A DNA stretch of 6,204 bases, from assembly GCA_003448685.1 (NCBI GenBank), contig DLXW01000248.1, forward strand, positions 1-6,204, in the 5' to 3' direction. The stretch comes from Cyanothece sp. UBA12306 (GTDB taxonomy: Bacteria; Cyanobacteriota; Cyanobacteriia; Cyanobacteriales; Microcystaceae). How positions within the stretch are numbered: position 1 is the first letter of the stretch; each line of letters opens with the position of its first letter. Both the position numbers and the translations under genes were made by a program. The notes beneath the pieces were generated by a model. It ran no database searches. It had not been told where the DNA came from and saw only the letters and a program-made list of their open reading frames with translations. Shown here one piece after another: positions 1-5,841 of this stretch.

Positions 1-62
1 GAATTGAAAGACGTTTAAGAGAAATGATTCCTGAAATTGCAGAAGTCGAACAAGTTATTTAG
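1..62 (+). CDS. nfu: NifU-like Fe-S scaffold protein (Nfu), C-terminal end only
   Basis: Reading frame 3 (codons from base 3) is open from the left edge to a TAG at 60-62. It encodes about 19 residues ending in EMIPEIAEVEQVI. I recognise this as the extreme C-terminus of the short (about 75-80 residue) cyanobacterial NifU C-terminal-domain protein, where an 'IERRLREMIPEIAEVEQV' tail follows the CxxC cluster-binding motif. The family assembles and hands over [Fe-S] clusters in the cytosol and is important for photosystem I biogenesis in cyanobacteria. The CxxC motif lies outside the window, so function rests on the tail alone. A strong hairpin follows 25 bases after the stop, so this gene probably ends its transcript here and is unrelated to the polysaccharide genes to the right. 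Confidence 0.85.
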   Translation, partial: IERRLREMIPEIAEVEQVI

Positions 63-87
63 AATAATCTCTCGGTATCAACTTGGA

Positions 88-127
88 AAAGCCCCAAAAT
101 TACAATCAATGTAATCAATGGGGCTTT
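88..127 (+). terminator. Hairpin terminator downstream of nfu
   Basis: AAAGCCCCA (88-96) is perfectly complementary to TGGGGCTTT (119-127). Inside it, ATTAC (99-103) pairs with GTAAT (111-115) around a 7-base loop, giving a long two-part stem. The AAAGCCCC/GGGGCTTT stem is a form often seen behind cyanobacterial genes. It lacks a clean poly-T tail: only TTT closes the stem, followed by GCTC. The stem is nearly symmetric, but no gene approaches from the right on the minus strand, so it most likely serves nfu. Confidence 0.75.
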
Positions 128-159
128 GCTCAATTGTAATTAATAAATAATAATAGAAT

Positions 160-489
160 ATGGTTAATTTACAATCGAAGTTATTAAATCTGCAACTACC
201 TACTTTCTATCTTAATTTAATCAAAGTCCTTTCTACAATTTTAATTTCTGGTGCCATTATTTGGGAATTATACAACCTTTATCTGAACTTTATTGGCTTA
301 AAAATTTCTGATGGTTTTCAAGGGATTTTTTGGGTAGAACGCTTTGCAGTTACTGCTCATGTAATTGAGGGAATTATAGCCGGATATTATGCTGTTTTAA
401 ATGACAAAAATCCTCTCAAGTATGGCATTTACACTTTTTTTGTCGGTACTGTTGGACTATTAGAATTAAAATCTCAGAAATTAGAGTAA
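160..489 (+). CDS. Small three-helix membrane protein, unknown function
   Basis: The product is 109 residues with three hydrophobic stretches, at roughly 18-46, 56-79 and 86-103. There is no signal peptide or obvious catalytic motif. A central segment (WVERFAVTAHVIEGIIAGYYA) is followed by a short polar turn (NDKNP) and a last helix ending in LLEL. This layout faintly recalls small TMEM254-like (DUF4499) membrane proteins, where a His-containing helix 'AH..E' precedes a glycine-bearing helix, but that is only an impression. The ATG at 160 is the first possible start, because TAG lies in frame at 154-156. No Shine-Dalgarno sequence is visible. The gene sits alone between the nfu terminator and the convergent galT remnant, with a 28-base gap to the latter. 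Its membrane character and normal AT-rich codon use suggest it is real. Confidence 0.7.
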   Translation: MVNLQSKLLNLQLPTFYLNLIKVLSTILISGAIIWELYNLYLNFIGLKISDGFQGIFWVERFAVTAHVIEGIIAGYYAVLNDKNPLKYGIYTFFVGTVGLLELKSQKLE

Positions 490-517
490 TTTTTAACTTT
501 ATTTATGAATTATAAAA

Positions 518-1243
518 TTACTCACAGATTTCACAAGGTACTTCAGCCGCAAAAGGTACAAAAGCAACAAATAAATCATTTTCTTGAATTATACGCTGTT
601 GTTCTTGTTTTTCAAAAGCTAAAATATCACAATATACACACCGTCCCCAATAATCAAAATATCTTTGAGCTTCTGCTTCTTGCCAACGACGATGACTAGG
701 AACAATTCCTGTTCCAATAATTTGGGAATGGGGATGATGTAAAGAAGCTCCCGCACTTTGACCATGATTACGAAAAATAATCACCATCATTGTGCTGGAA
801 TCTTCCATTAATTTTAGATATCTTTGATGGTAGGTTTCAATTAAAATTTCCACTTCTTCTACTGACATCGTAGCAATGGTTTGTTGATGTTCGGGACTTT
901 CAATAACAACTTCATGATAACCATAACCAGGCATAGTCATATAAATCCCCTCTAGGTTTCTTTGAGGATTTTCTAGAGTGGTTAGAGCAGGAAATTTATT
1001 AGCAATAACTCTTGTTTGCCAATGGTTATTTTTAGGATGAACAAGTTCTAGAATAATCGGTTCTTTCTCGATTATTCTATCTAGACAAAATGGACAAGAG
1101 TTCTGATGATTGATTCTAGAGTCTTTATTCTGACTCTGTTTTTGAAAATCTTGGGGCCGTTTGCGACGACTTGGTGCATAAATAACCCATTCTCCAGTAG
1201 CCTTATTAAGCCGAATATGACCTGATTTCATTTTTTTTTGCAT
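518..1243 (-). pseudogene. galT: galT-like hexose-1-phosphate nucleotidyltransferase, C-terminally truncated
   Basis: The 241-residue product matches the first two thirds of the galactose-1-phosphate uridylyltransferase family (HIT superfamily), which is usually about 330-350 residues. Visible features are an N-terminal RLNKATGEWVIYAPSRRKRP, the metal-site CPFC (Cys50, Cys53), GYGYHEVVIESPEH (His110), and the catalytic HPH motif in SLHHPHSQIIG (His170, Pro171, His172; His172 corresponds to the nucleophile that forms the nucleotidyl-His intermediate). The second domain starts normally at CVYCDI (202-207) and continues to PFAAEVPCEI (230-239). There the family would continue with a W-I-x-P-x-x-H segment, but this protein ends in Cys-Glu-stop. 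Neither other frame restores that segment, so about 100 residues are missing by deletion or rearrangement rather than by a simple frameshift. Family members act either in galactose metabolism or, in plant-type homologues, as ADP-glucose phosphorylases; the substrate cannot be assigned. The start may be Met5 (1231) rather than Met1, because the candidate promoter would leave only about 10 bases of leader before Met1. The two starts are separated by an A9 run. Confidence 0.8.
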
Positions 1244-1259
1244 ATAAGTTTATTTAGAA

Positions 1260-1288
1260 ATAATATCAATATTAATCTAGTTTGTAAA
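1260..1288 (-). promoter_or_regulatory. Sigma-70-type promoter candidate for the galT remnant
   Basis: Read on the minus strand, TTTACA (1288-1283, 5 of 6 to the -35 consensus) is followed after exactly 17 bases by TATTAT (1265-1260, 5 of 6 to the -10 consensus). Transcription would begin near 1252-1254, leaving about 10 bases before Met1 (1243) and about 22 before Met5 (1231). The position in the 132-base gap, immediately upstream of the gene, supports it. AT-rich sequence raises the chance of a random match. Confidence 0.5.
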
Positions 1289-1375
1289 TTAAGTAAATGG
1301 GCATAAATATTTCGTTTTAAAAATAACTTATTTAGAGGTTTAATATTATTGGGACTCTACTGACTTCTGGCTTGG

Positions 1376-2416
1376 TTAAGAGTCTTCTTGCCAAACATCT
1401 AAAATATCTTTAATTAAAACTTCTTTAATCCAAACTTTACAGACAACTGCTAAAGGTAAGGCTAGAAAAAATCCTAAAAATCCAAAAATTATTGTAAAAA
1501 AAAGTTGTGATAAAAGAACTATTGCTGGCAGTAAAACAACTTTTTTTTTGATTATTAAAGGATCTAAAAAATTACTTTCTATTTGCTGAATTACAATATA
1601 CAAAATAGTAATAAAAATAGATTTCCATGGTGCTTCTAGTAAAGCAATAGATATGGGAGGAATAAGGCTTAATAATAAACCAATATTGGGAATAAAAGCG
1701 AGAATACCTGCTGACATTGCTTGAGCTAAAGCTAAAGGAATTTGTAAAATTAACAAGCTGATAAAGCTCAAGATAGCAAAAATTATCATCTGAAATAAAA
1801 CCTTAATTAACCAGGTTTGTAAATATTCATCGCATTGTATTAATATGGCATCAATTTTTTTTCTATAAAATGAAGGAAATAAACGAATAAATCCTTGACG
1901 ATATGGTTGAGGATTAGCCAATAACATTGCGGTCAGTGCTAATAATAAAAGTAGGCTTAAAGGAATAGCTAAAGTGGTATAAAATACTGATAAACCTTGA
2001 CCTGCAATTTGGTTGACTAAGGGTTGAAGTTGTTGCGTTAATTGTTGAATTAATTGTTGGGTAGTTGGTAACCTTTGCAAAAGTTCAGGATCTATTTTAG
2101 ATGCTAACTCTCTCAGTTTTATGATCAATTGTTCGATTCCCTGGGGAACTAAATTAATCAATTCTGGCAACTGTTCAGCAAAGGGAGGGATAATTATACC
2201 GACAAAAACAGCTATAGCAATCAGTAAAAAACCAATGGCAAGTAATACACCATAACTGCGTTTTATTCCTTGTTTCTGAAACCATTTAACTAAATGATTT
2301 AAGCTATTTGCAATCACAACTGCCGTAAAAAATAAGAGTAGCAATTGTCTGATTTTCCACAAAATATAACAGAAAACTACTACTAAAATAAAGCCAAGCC
2401 ATTGAGAAAACTTCAT
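1376..2416 (-). CDS. AI-2E/PerM-family (UPF0118) membrane transporter
   Basis: The product is a 346-residue polytopic membrane protein of the AI-2 exporter / PerM superfamily, near the usual length of about 340-370. Hydrophobic segments lie at about 5-20, 22-37, 56-79, 144-167, 205-227, 231-261, 266-279 and 296-328. A long, glutamine-rich soluble loop (about 80-140) lies between helices 3 and 4, as is typical of the family. Family signatures are LAFIPNIG (239-246) and QQIESNFLDPLII (277-289). Members have been linked to AI-2 export (TqsA), Na+/H+ exchange or permease roles. Substrate cannot be predicted from sequence, and AI-2 itself is unlikely to be a safe assumption in a cyanobacterium. 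AAGGGA (2432-2427) lies 10 bases before the ATG. The gene follows the 65-residue membrane protein by 18 bases, so the two are probably cotranscribed. Confidence 0.9.
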   Translation of the reverse strand: MKFSQWLGFILVVVFCYILWKIRQLLLLFFTAVVIANSLNHLVKWFQKQGIKRSYGVLLAIGFLLIAIAVFVGIIIPPFAEQLPELINLVPQGIEQLIIKLRELASKIDPELLQRLPTTQQLIQQLTQQLQPLVNQIAGQGLSVFYTTLAIPLSLLLLLALTAMLLANPQPYRQGFIRLFPSFYRKKIDAILIQCDEYLQTWLIKVLFQMIIFAILSFISLLILQIPLALAQAMSAGILAFIPNIGLLLSLIPPISIALLEAPWKSIFITILYIVIQQIESNFLDPLIIKKKVVLLPAIVLLSQLFFTIIFGFLGFFLALPLAVVCKVWIKEVLIKDILDVWQEDS

Positions 2417-2434
2417 CTTTAAGTGATCCCTTGA

Positions 2435-2632
2435 TTAACTCTCGACTTTCTGTTTAATTATTAGCCTCCAAAGCAAAGTTAATGCCATTAATACAGGAGG
2501 AATAGTAATAGCCAAGGTGGCATTTAAAGCAGTAGGAGAAATCTCTATTGATTGTCCTCCATACTTAATTAAAATAGATAAAAATAAGGAAATAATTAAG
2601 ACTTTAGCAACAAAAATAATTTGATCATTCAT
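2435..2632 (-). CDS. Conserved-looking 65-residue two-helix membrane protein
   Basis: This short protein has two predicted membrane helices (about 5-24 and 36-58) joined by a loop KYGGQSIEISPTALNATL. It ends in a basic tail (RLIIKQKVES), which would tend to stay in the cytoplasm. I do not know a function, though proteins of this size and pattern occur as hypotheticals in cyanobacteria. It is placed between the sugar transferase (5-base gap upstream) and the AI-2E-family gene (18-base gap downstream), which argues for translation as part of one operon. A strong Shine-Dalgarno AAAAGGAG (2653-2646) lies inside the last codons of the sugar transferase, 13 bases before the ATG. This supports both the start and coupling to the upstream gene. 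Confidence 0.75.
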   Translation of the reverse strand: MNDQIIFVAKVLIISLFLSILIKYGGQSIEISPTALNATLAITIPPVLMALTLLWRLIIKQKVES

Positions 2633-2637
2633 TGTAC

Positions 2638-4080
2638 TTAATAAGCTCCTTTTCTAAAGATGACAATTCTAATAGTTTCAATCAAAATATCTAAGTCTAA
2701 ATTTAATGACCAATTATCAATATAGTATAAATCCAAACGAGCAGCATCGCTAAAATCCTCGATGTCAGATCGCCCCGAAATTTGCCATAATCCTGTAATT
2801 CCGGGTAATACTTGATGGCGAACATGATGCCATTCCTCAAAACGTTCCACATCCCGTAAGGGTAAGGGACGAGGTCCCACTAAACTCATTTGTCCCATTA
2901 AAACATTAAATAGTTGGGGTAATTCATCAATGCTAGTTTTTCTCATAAAATGACCAAAGCGAATAATTCGAGGATCATGTTTTATTTTGAATAAAACCCC
3001 ATCTTCTGATTCATTTTGTGCTTCTAATTGTGCCTGTAATTGAGCCGCATTAGGAACCATAGTACGAAATTTCCACATCTGAAAAACTTTACCATGTAAA
3101 CCAATTCTTTCTTGACAGAAAAACACAGGGCCTGGAGAAGACAATTGAATGAGAATAGCCACTCCTAAAAATACAGGAGATAAGAGAATTATGCCGACTA
3201 AAGCACCCATAAAATCTAGCCAACGCTTAATCCGATAATCCCAGCCTACCATTAACGAAGTTTCTACCCGTAAAGTGGGCAGTCCAGCAAAAATTTCAGG
3301 AACCCCTCGACGATAAAGAATTTCTCGACTCGATGGTAATAATCGTAAAGCGATTTGAGAACGGCGTAAATTCCAATATAAGGTTGATGCTAAGGCTGTT
3401 TGTGGTAAATCTTCGGCCAGCACTTCCACAGCTTTTGAACGCAAAATAGCCTGTAATGTGGTAGGACTATTAGCAGTCGAGGCTAAGGCAACCCCGACGA
3501 TTTTATAACAAGAGCGTTTTTCTAAAACCTTGGATAGTTTCTTTAAGCGAGAAGCACTAGCAATGAGAAAAACAGATACTTGCTTTTGTTTTGCGTATAC
3601 TTGACCTAAAATTAAGGTAATTAATAATCGGAATCCTAAAACAAGGACTACGCTACCAACCCAAGCAGTAAAAAATAGCGATCGCGGTGGATCGAGTTTA
3701 GGATTATAGAAATAACTAACCACTAAAGATAATAAATAAACTAGGCTAATAATCTTAGCTGAGCGTACATAATTTTGACTGCGAGGAGAAGGGCTATATA
3801 AACCACCATAGGCAAAAAATATGAGGGTAATTATCCCAAATATCCAGAATAAACTCGGCATTCCCAGCCAAGTCCACCAGACTAATTCAGAAGGGATCGG
3901 AGAATAGAATTGATTCCAATAACGGGCTATTGACCAAGCTGAGGCTAAGCCAATTAAGTCACTTAGGAGTAAGATAAGAATGCGATATCTATGTCGATTA
4001 GGTAGATTAAACCAGCGAAACTGATGGGGGGCCCGAATATCGGCTAGTAATTGCCTTGTCTGAGACTGAAGATTTTTCAT
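2638..4080 (-). CDS. Polyprenyl-phosphate sugar-1-phosphate transferase (exopolysaccharide initiating enzyme)
   Basis: The 480 residues match the WbaP/WcaJ/CpsE type of polyisoprenyl-phosphate hexose-1-phosphate transferase and are of normal length. Hydrophobic helices lie at about 33-52, 68-90, 108-126 and 136-160. A cytoplasmic CoA-binding-like (Rossmann) region follows at about 166-270. The catalytic bacterial sugar transferase domain spans about 284-480, starting with the membrane-anchoring KRWLDFMGALVG helix (285-311). Within it are PGPVFFCQERIG (316-327), KFRTM (337-341), the Asp-Glu catalytic pair in SIDELPQLFNV (D385, E386), SLVGPRP (399-405) and PGITGLWQISGRS (426-438). All key residues are present, so it should be active. 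The family transfers a sugar phosphate from a UDP-sugar to undecaprenyl phosphate at the inner membrane face, the first step of capsule, exopolysaccharide or O-antigen synthesis. The sugar is not predictable. It is the first gene of a three-gene minus-strand cluster and is divergent from the export ATPase gene. No Shine-Dalgarno sequence precedes the ATG at 4080. Confidence 0.93.
   Translation of the reverse strand: MKNLQSQTRQLLADIRAPHQFRWFNLPNRHRYRILILLLSDLIGLASAWSIARYWNQFYSPIPSELVWWTWLGMPSLFWIFGIITLIFFAYGGLYSPSPRSQNYVRSAKIISLVYLLSLVVSYFYNPKLDPPRSLFFTAWVGSVVLVLGFRLLITLILGQVYAKQKQVSVFLIASASRLKKLSKVLEKRSCYKIVGVALASTANSPTTLQAILRSKAVEVLAEDLPQTALASTLYWNLRRSQIALRLLPSSREILYRRGVPEIFAGLPTLRVETSLMVGWDYRIKRWLDFMGALVGIILLSPVFLGVAILIQLSSPGPVFFCQERIGLHGKVFQMWKFRTMVPNAAQLQAQLEAQNESEDGVLFKIKHDPRIIRFGHFMRKTSIDELPQLFNVLMGQMSLVGPRPLPLRDVERFEEWHHVRHQVLPGITGLWQISGRSDIEDFSDAARLDLYYIDNWSLNLDLDILIETIRIVIFRKGAY
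2646..2653 (-). promoter_or_regulatory. Ribosome binding site of the 65-residue protein, inside the upstream gene
   Basis: AAAAGGAG on the minus strand overlaps the final codons of the sugar transferase and is 13 bases from the ATG at 2632. It is the clearest Shine-Dalgarno sequence at ordinary range in the minus-strand cluster. It suggests translational coupling, because ribosomes finishing the upstream gene pass over it. Confidence 0.55.
3678..3685. repeat. HIP1 palindrome GCGATCGC
   Basis: An exact copy of the cyanobacterial highly iterated palindrome, located inside the sugar transferase gene. In many cyanobacteria it occurs throughout the genome and is associated with site-specific methylation. 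It serves here mainly as a taxonomic marker. Confidence 0.9.
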
Positions 4081-4190
4081 GATAACTGGGTAATGTCTCT
4101 ATTGTGAGCATAGCGAATCCTGACTTTAATCAGACAAAATCTCAATATTTCCTCACAAATTTGTTAGTTAGATCCATTAAGCTTTATTGA

Positions 4191-4219
4191 TTGTTTGAAT
4201 TTTGATCTAGGTATATGAT
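4191..4219 (+). promoter_or_regulatory. Weak plus-strand promoter candidate
   Basis: TTGTTT (4191-4196, 3 of 6) is followed after 17 bases by TATGAT (4214-4219, 5 of 6). If real, transcription would start near 4226 and give the export ATPase gene a leader of nearly 280 bases. It would also exclude translation of the small ORF from its ATGs at 4215 and 4221, because those lie in or just after the -10 box. Confidence 0.25.
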
Positions 4220-4394
4220 TATGAAACATTTTTCTACTGCAAAATTAGATAAAATTATCAGCGATCGCTGTTTACAATTAGAGCAAGAACGTCAAGATTT
4301 TATTACCAAAATTCAACAATGGCTCGAGCAATTTGCTTCCAAGATATTGAAATTTTTCTCGAAAAACTTAGGAAAAATTAAGCTTAAAAGTTGA
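4215..4394 (+). CDS. Possible 59-residue small protein, unknown function
   Basis: An open frame from ATG 4215 (or the in-frame ATG 4221) to TGA 4392-4394 encodes a lysine- and glutamine-rich peptide. Its central part (LDKIISDRCLQLEQERQDFITKIQQWLEQF in shortened view: SDRCLQLEQERQDF followed by TKIQQWLEQFASKILKFFSK) looks like an amphipathic helix or short coiled coil. The tail is strongly basic (KNLGKIKLKS). It contains a HIP1 site and its codons look like those of the neighbouring genes, which favours coding. Against it, there is no good Shine-Dalgarno sequence, a -10-like TATGAT overlaps the start, and the AT-rich DNA makes chance ORFs of this size possible. It lies 110 bases before the export ATPase on the same strand and could share its transcript. 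I recognise no family. Confidence 0.4.
   Translation: MIMKHFSTAKLDKIISDRCLQLEQERQDFITKIQQWLEQFASKILKFFSKNLGKIKLKS
4261..4268. repeat. HIP1 palindrome GCGATCGC
   Basis: Second exact HIP1 copy, inside the possible small ORF, where it encodes part of Ser-Asp-Arg-Cys. Preceded by CA and followed by TG. Confidence 0.9.
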
Positions 4395-4476
4395 GGGAAA
4401 TGTAAAGATTTGTCAGTTAAGAGGTATAAATTAGTAAAAAATTCAGTAAAATTGACTGGGTAGACAAGATTTTACG

Positions 4477-4485
4477 AAAGGAGAG
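4477..4485 (+). promoter_or_regulatory. Strong but distant Shine-Dalgarno-like element before the export ATPase
   Basis: AAAGGAGAG is a near-perfect anti-16S complement, but 19 bases separate it from the only in-frame ATG (4505); 5-10 is usual. No ATG, GTG or TTG lies between. In-frame ATT codons at 4496-4498 and 4499-4501 would be closer but are rare starts. It could be used through leader folding, or be unused. Confidence 0.4.
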
Positions 4486-4504
4486 TTTTAAGTAAATTAT
4501 TTCT

Positions 4505-5800
4505 ATGTCAGATACCATTATTAAGGTTGAAAATCTCGGAAAAAAGTATATTATTCGCCATCAGGTTGAGAAAAAATTGCGCTACGTTGCCTTGCGCGAT
4601 GTAATTGCTAATGGGGTAAAATCTATCTGGAAATCTTTTCAAAATCCCCAGTCTAGTACCCGCAAGGATCAAGAAGAATTTTGGGCACTCAAAGATGTTT
4701 CCTTTGAAGTAAAGCAAGGAGAAGCTATTGGGATTATTGGACGTAATGGTGCGGGTAAATCAACATTATTAAAGATTTTAAGCCAGATTACTGAACCCAC
4801 CCGAGGAAGGATCTCTTTAAGGGGACGGGTTGCTAGTTTATTAGAAGTAGGAACAGGTTTTCATCCAGAATTAACAGGAAGGGAGAATATATATCTCAAT
4901 GGAGCAATTTTGGGAATGACAAGAACAGAGATTAAAAGAAAGTTTGATGAAATTGTCGCTTTTGCCGAAGTAGAGAAATTTTTAGACACTCCTGTAAAGC
5001 GATATTCTTCGGGGATGTATGTTAGGTTAGCTTTTTCTGTTGCTGCTCATTTAGAACCAGAAATTTTAGTAGTAGATGAAGTTTTAGCAGTGGGAGACGC
5101 TGCTTTTCAAAAAAAGTGTTTAGGAAAAATGGGAGATGTTGCACAAAAAGAAGGACGGACAGTTTTATTTGTTAGTCATAATATGGGAACCATAAAATCA
5201 TTGTGTAATTCAGCTATTTTATTGACTAAAGGGTGTTTAGTTAAACAAGGATTAACCTCGGAAGTAATAGATTCTTATTTAACTTCTAGTCAAGGAAAAG
5301 GAGTGGATAGTGGGGAAATCTATTGGAAGGAGCCAACGGAAGCCCCAGGTGGGGTAGAAATGCGCCTCATATCTATACGTTTATTGGGAACTGATAACCT
5401 AGTTAAAAGTCATTTAGATCCAACACAAGCTCTCCAAATAGAAATAAATTATCAAATGTTTCAGACAATTTGGGGAATGCGTCTAGTTATAAGAGTTGTT
5501 AATACAGAAGGAATTGTTGCTTTTACTTCAACTGATCATGATGCTCGTACTCAACCTTCAAAACCAGGTTTATATCGTACTGTTTGTCTAATTCATCCTT
5601 GTTTATTAAATGCTGGAGTCTATTTTATTCAATTTTGTGTTGACTGTCCAGGGATCAAAGTTTTAATTGAGAATCAAGAATTTTTGAGTTTATTTGTCGA
5701 AAAAAGTATTCATCATGGTTCATCTTTCCCAGAACCATGGCCAGGAGTTATTGCCCCAAAATTACAATGGAAAACTGAGGTTATCAACTCAGAACAATAA
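4505..5800 (+). CDS. Wzt-type polysaccharide ABC exporter ATP-binding protein with C-terminal glycan-recognition domain
   Basis: The 431-residue protein has an ABC ATPase domain (about 5-258) and an extra C-terminal domain (about 268-425). ATPase motifs are Walker A GRNGAGKST (79-87), signature YSSGM (167-171), Walker B ILVVDE (187-192) and the H-loop His225 in VSHN. The stretch LLEVGTGFHPELTGREN (112-128) is a hallmark of the polysaccharide/teichoic-acid exporter subfamily (Wzt, TagH, RfbE). The C-terminal part, rich in beta-strand-like segments, fits the Wzt C-terminal domain that in E. coli O8/O9a binds the modified end of the O-chain before export. It would sit on the cytoplasmic face with a Wzm-type permease, but no permease lies next to it in the window. 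ATG 4505 is the only start, because TAA is in frame at 4493-4495. AAAGGAGAG lies 19 bases upstream of that ATG, unusually far. A methyltransferase gene follows by 41 bases. No key motif is missing. Confidence 0.9.
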   Translation: MSDTIIKVENLGKKYIIRHQVEKKLRYVALRDVIANGVKSIWKSFQNPQSSTRKDQEEFWALKDVSFEVKQGEAIGIIGRNGAGKSTLLKILSQITEPTRGRISLRGRVASLLEVGTGFHPELTGRENIYLNGAILGMTRTEIKRKFDEIVAFAEVEKFLDTPVKRYSSGMYVRLAFSVAAHLEPEILVVDEVLAVGDAAFQKKCLGKMGDVAQKEGRTVLFVSHNMGTIKSLCNSAILLTKGCLVKQGLTSEVIDSYLTSSQGKGVDSGEIYWKEPTEAPGGVEMRLISIRLLGTDNLVKSHLDPTQALQIEINYQMFQTIWGMRLVIRVVNTEGIVAFTSTDHDARTQPSKPGLYRTVCLIHPCLLNAGVYFIQFCVDCPGIKVLIENQEFLSLFVEKSIHHGSSFPEPWPGVIAPKLQWKTEVINSEQ

Positions 5801-5841
5801 AAACACAGGAATACTAAACTAACAGTTTTAGGATTTTTAAA

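Larger units (their letters stand above)
4081..4504. other. Divergent intergenic region between the sugar transferase and the export ATPase
   Basis: This 424-base gap must hold the promoters for the leftward cluster and the rightward genes. Bases 4081-4214 show no strong promoter. The best minus-strand pair facing the sugar transferase is TTGTCT/TATGCT with a long 19-base spacer (about 4138-4108), which is weak. Bases 4191-4219 hold a plus-strand TTGTTT-17-TATGAT, whose -10 is 5 of 6 to consensus but whose -35 is poor. A possible 59-codon ORF lies at 4215-4394. Bases 4395-4504 include a TATAAA (4425-4430) without a matching -35 and the AAAGGAGAG element at 4477-4485. I see no convincing terminator, tRNA or riboswitch. 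Confidence 0.5.

Noticed and set aside
490..517. TTTAT...ATAAA inverted repeat between the convergent genes as a bidirectional terminator
   Set aside because: The stem is about 5 A-T pairs with no GC, too weak to support a terminator call in AT-rich DNA.
505..699. 64-codon plus-strand open frame
   Set aside because: It lies wholly opposite the galT-like gene, whose motifs clearly mark the minus strand as coding. The translated sequence has no recognisable character.
1321..1333. AAATAA-C-TTATTT inverted repeat after the AI-2E-family gene
   Set aside because: All A-T arms with a one-base centre cannot form a stable hairpin. A regulator site is possible but unsupported.
4091..4140. Short dyads such as CTGA...TCAG and GTGAG...CTCAC as operators for the sugar transferase
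   Set aside because: Arms of only 4-5 bases with mismatches occur by chance at this frequency.
4508..4717. 69-codon minus-strand open frame
   Set aside because: It is antisense to the N-terminal part of the ABC ATPase, which has clear domain motifs in the plus strand.
5810..5832. CTAAAC/GTTTTAG imperfect hairpin between the ABC gene and the methyltransferase as a terminator
   Set aside because: The stem is short, bulged and AT-rich, and it overlaps the ribosome binding site of the next gene. An operon reading fits better.
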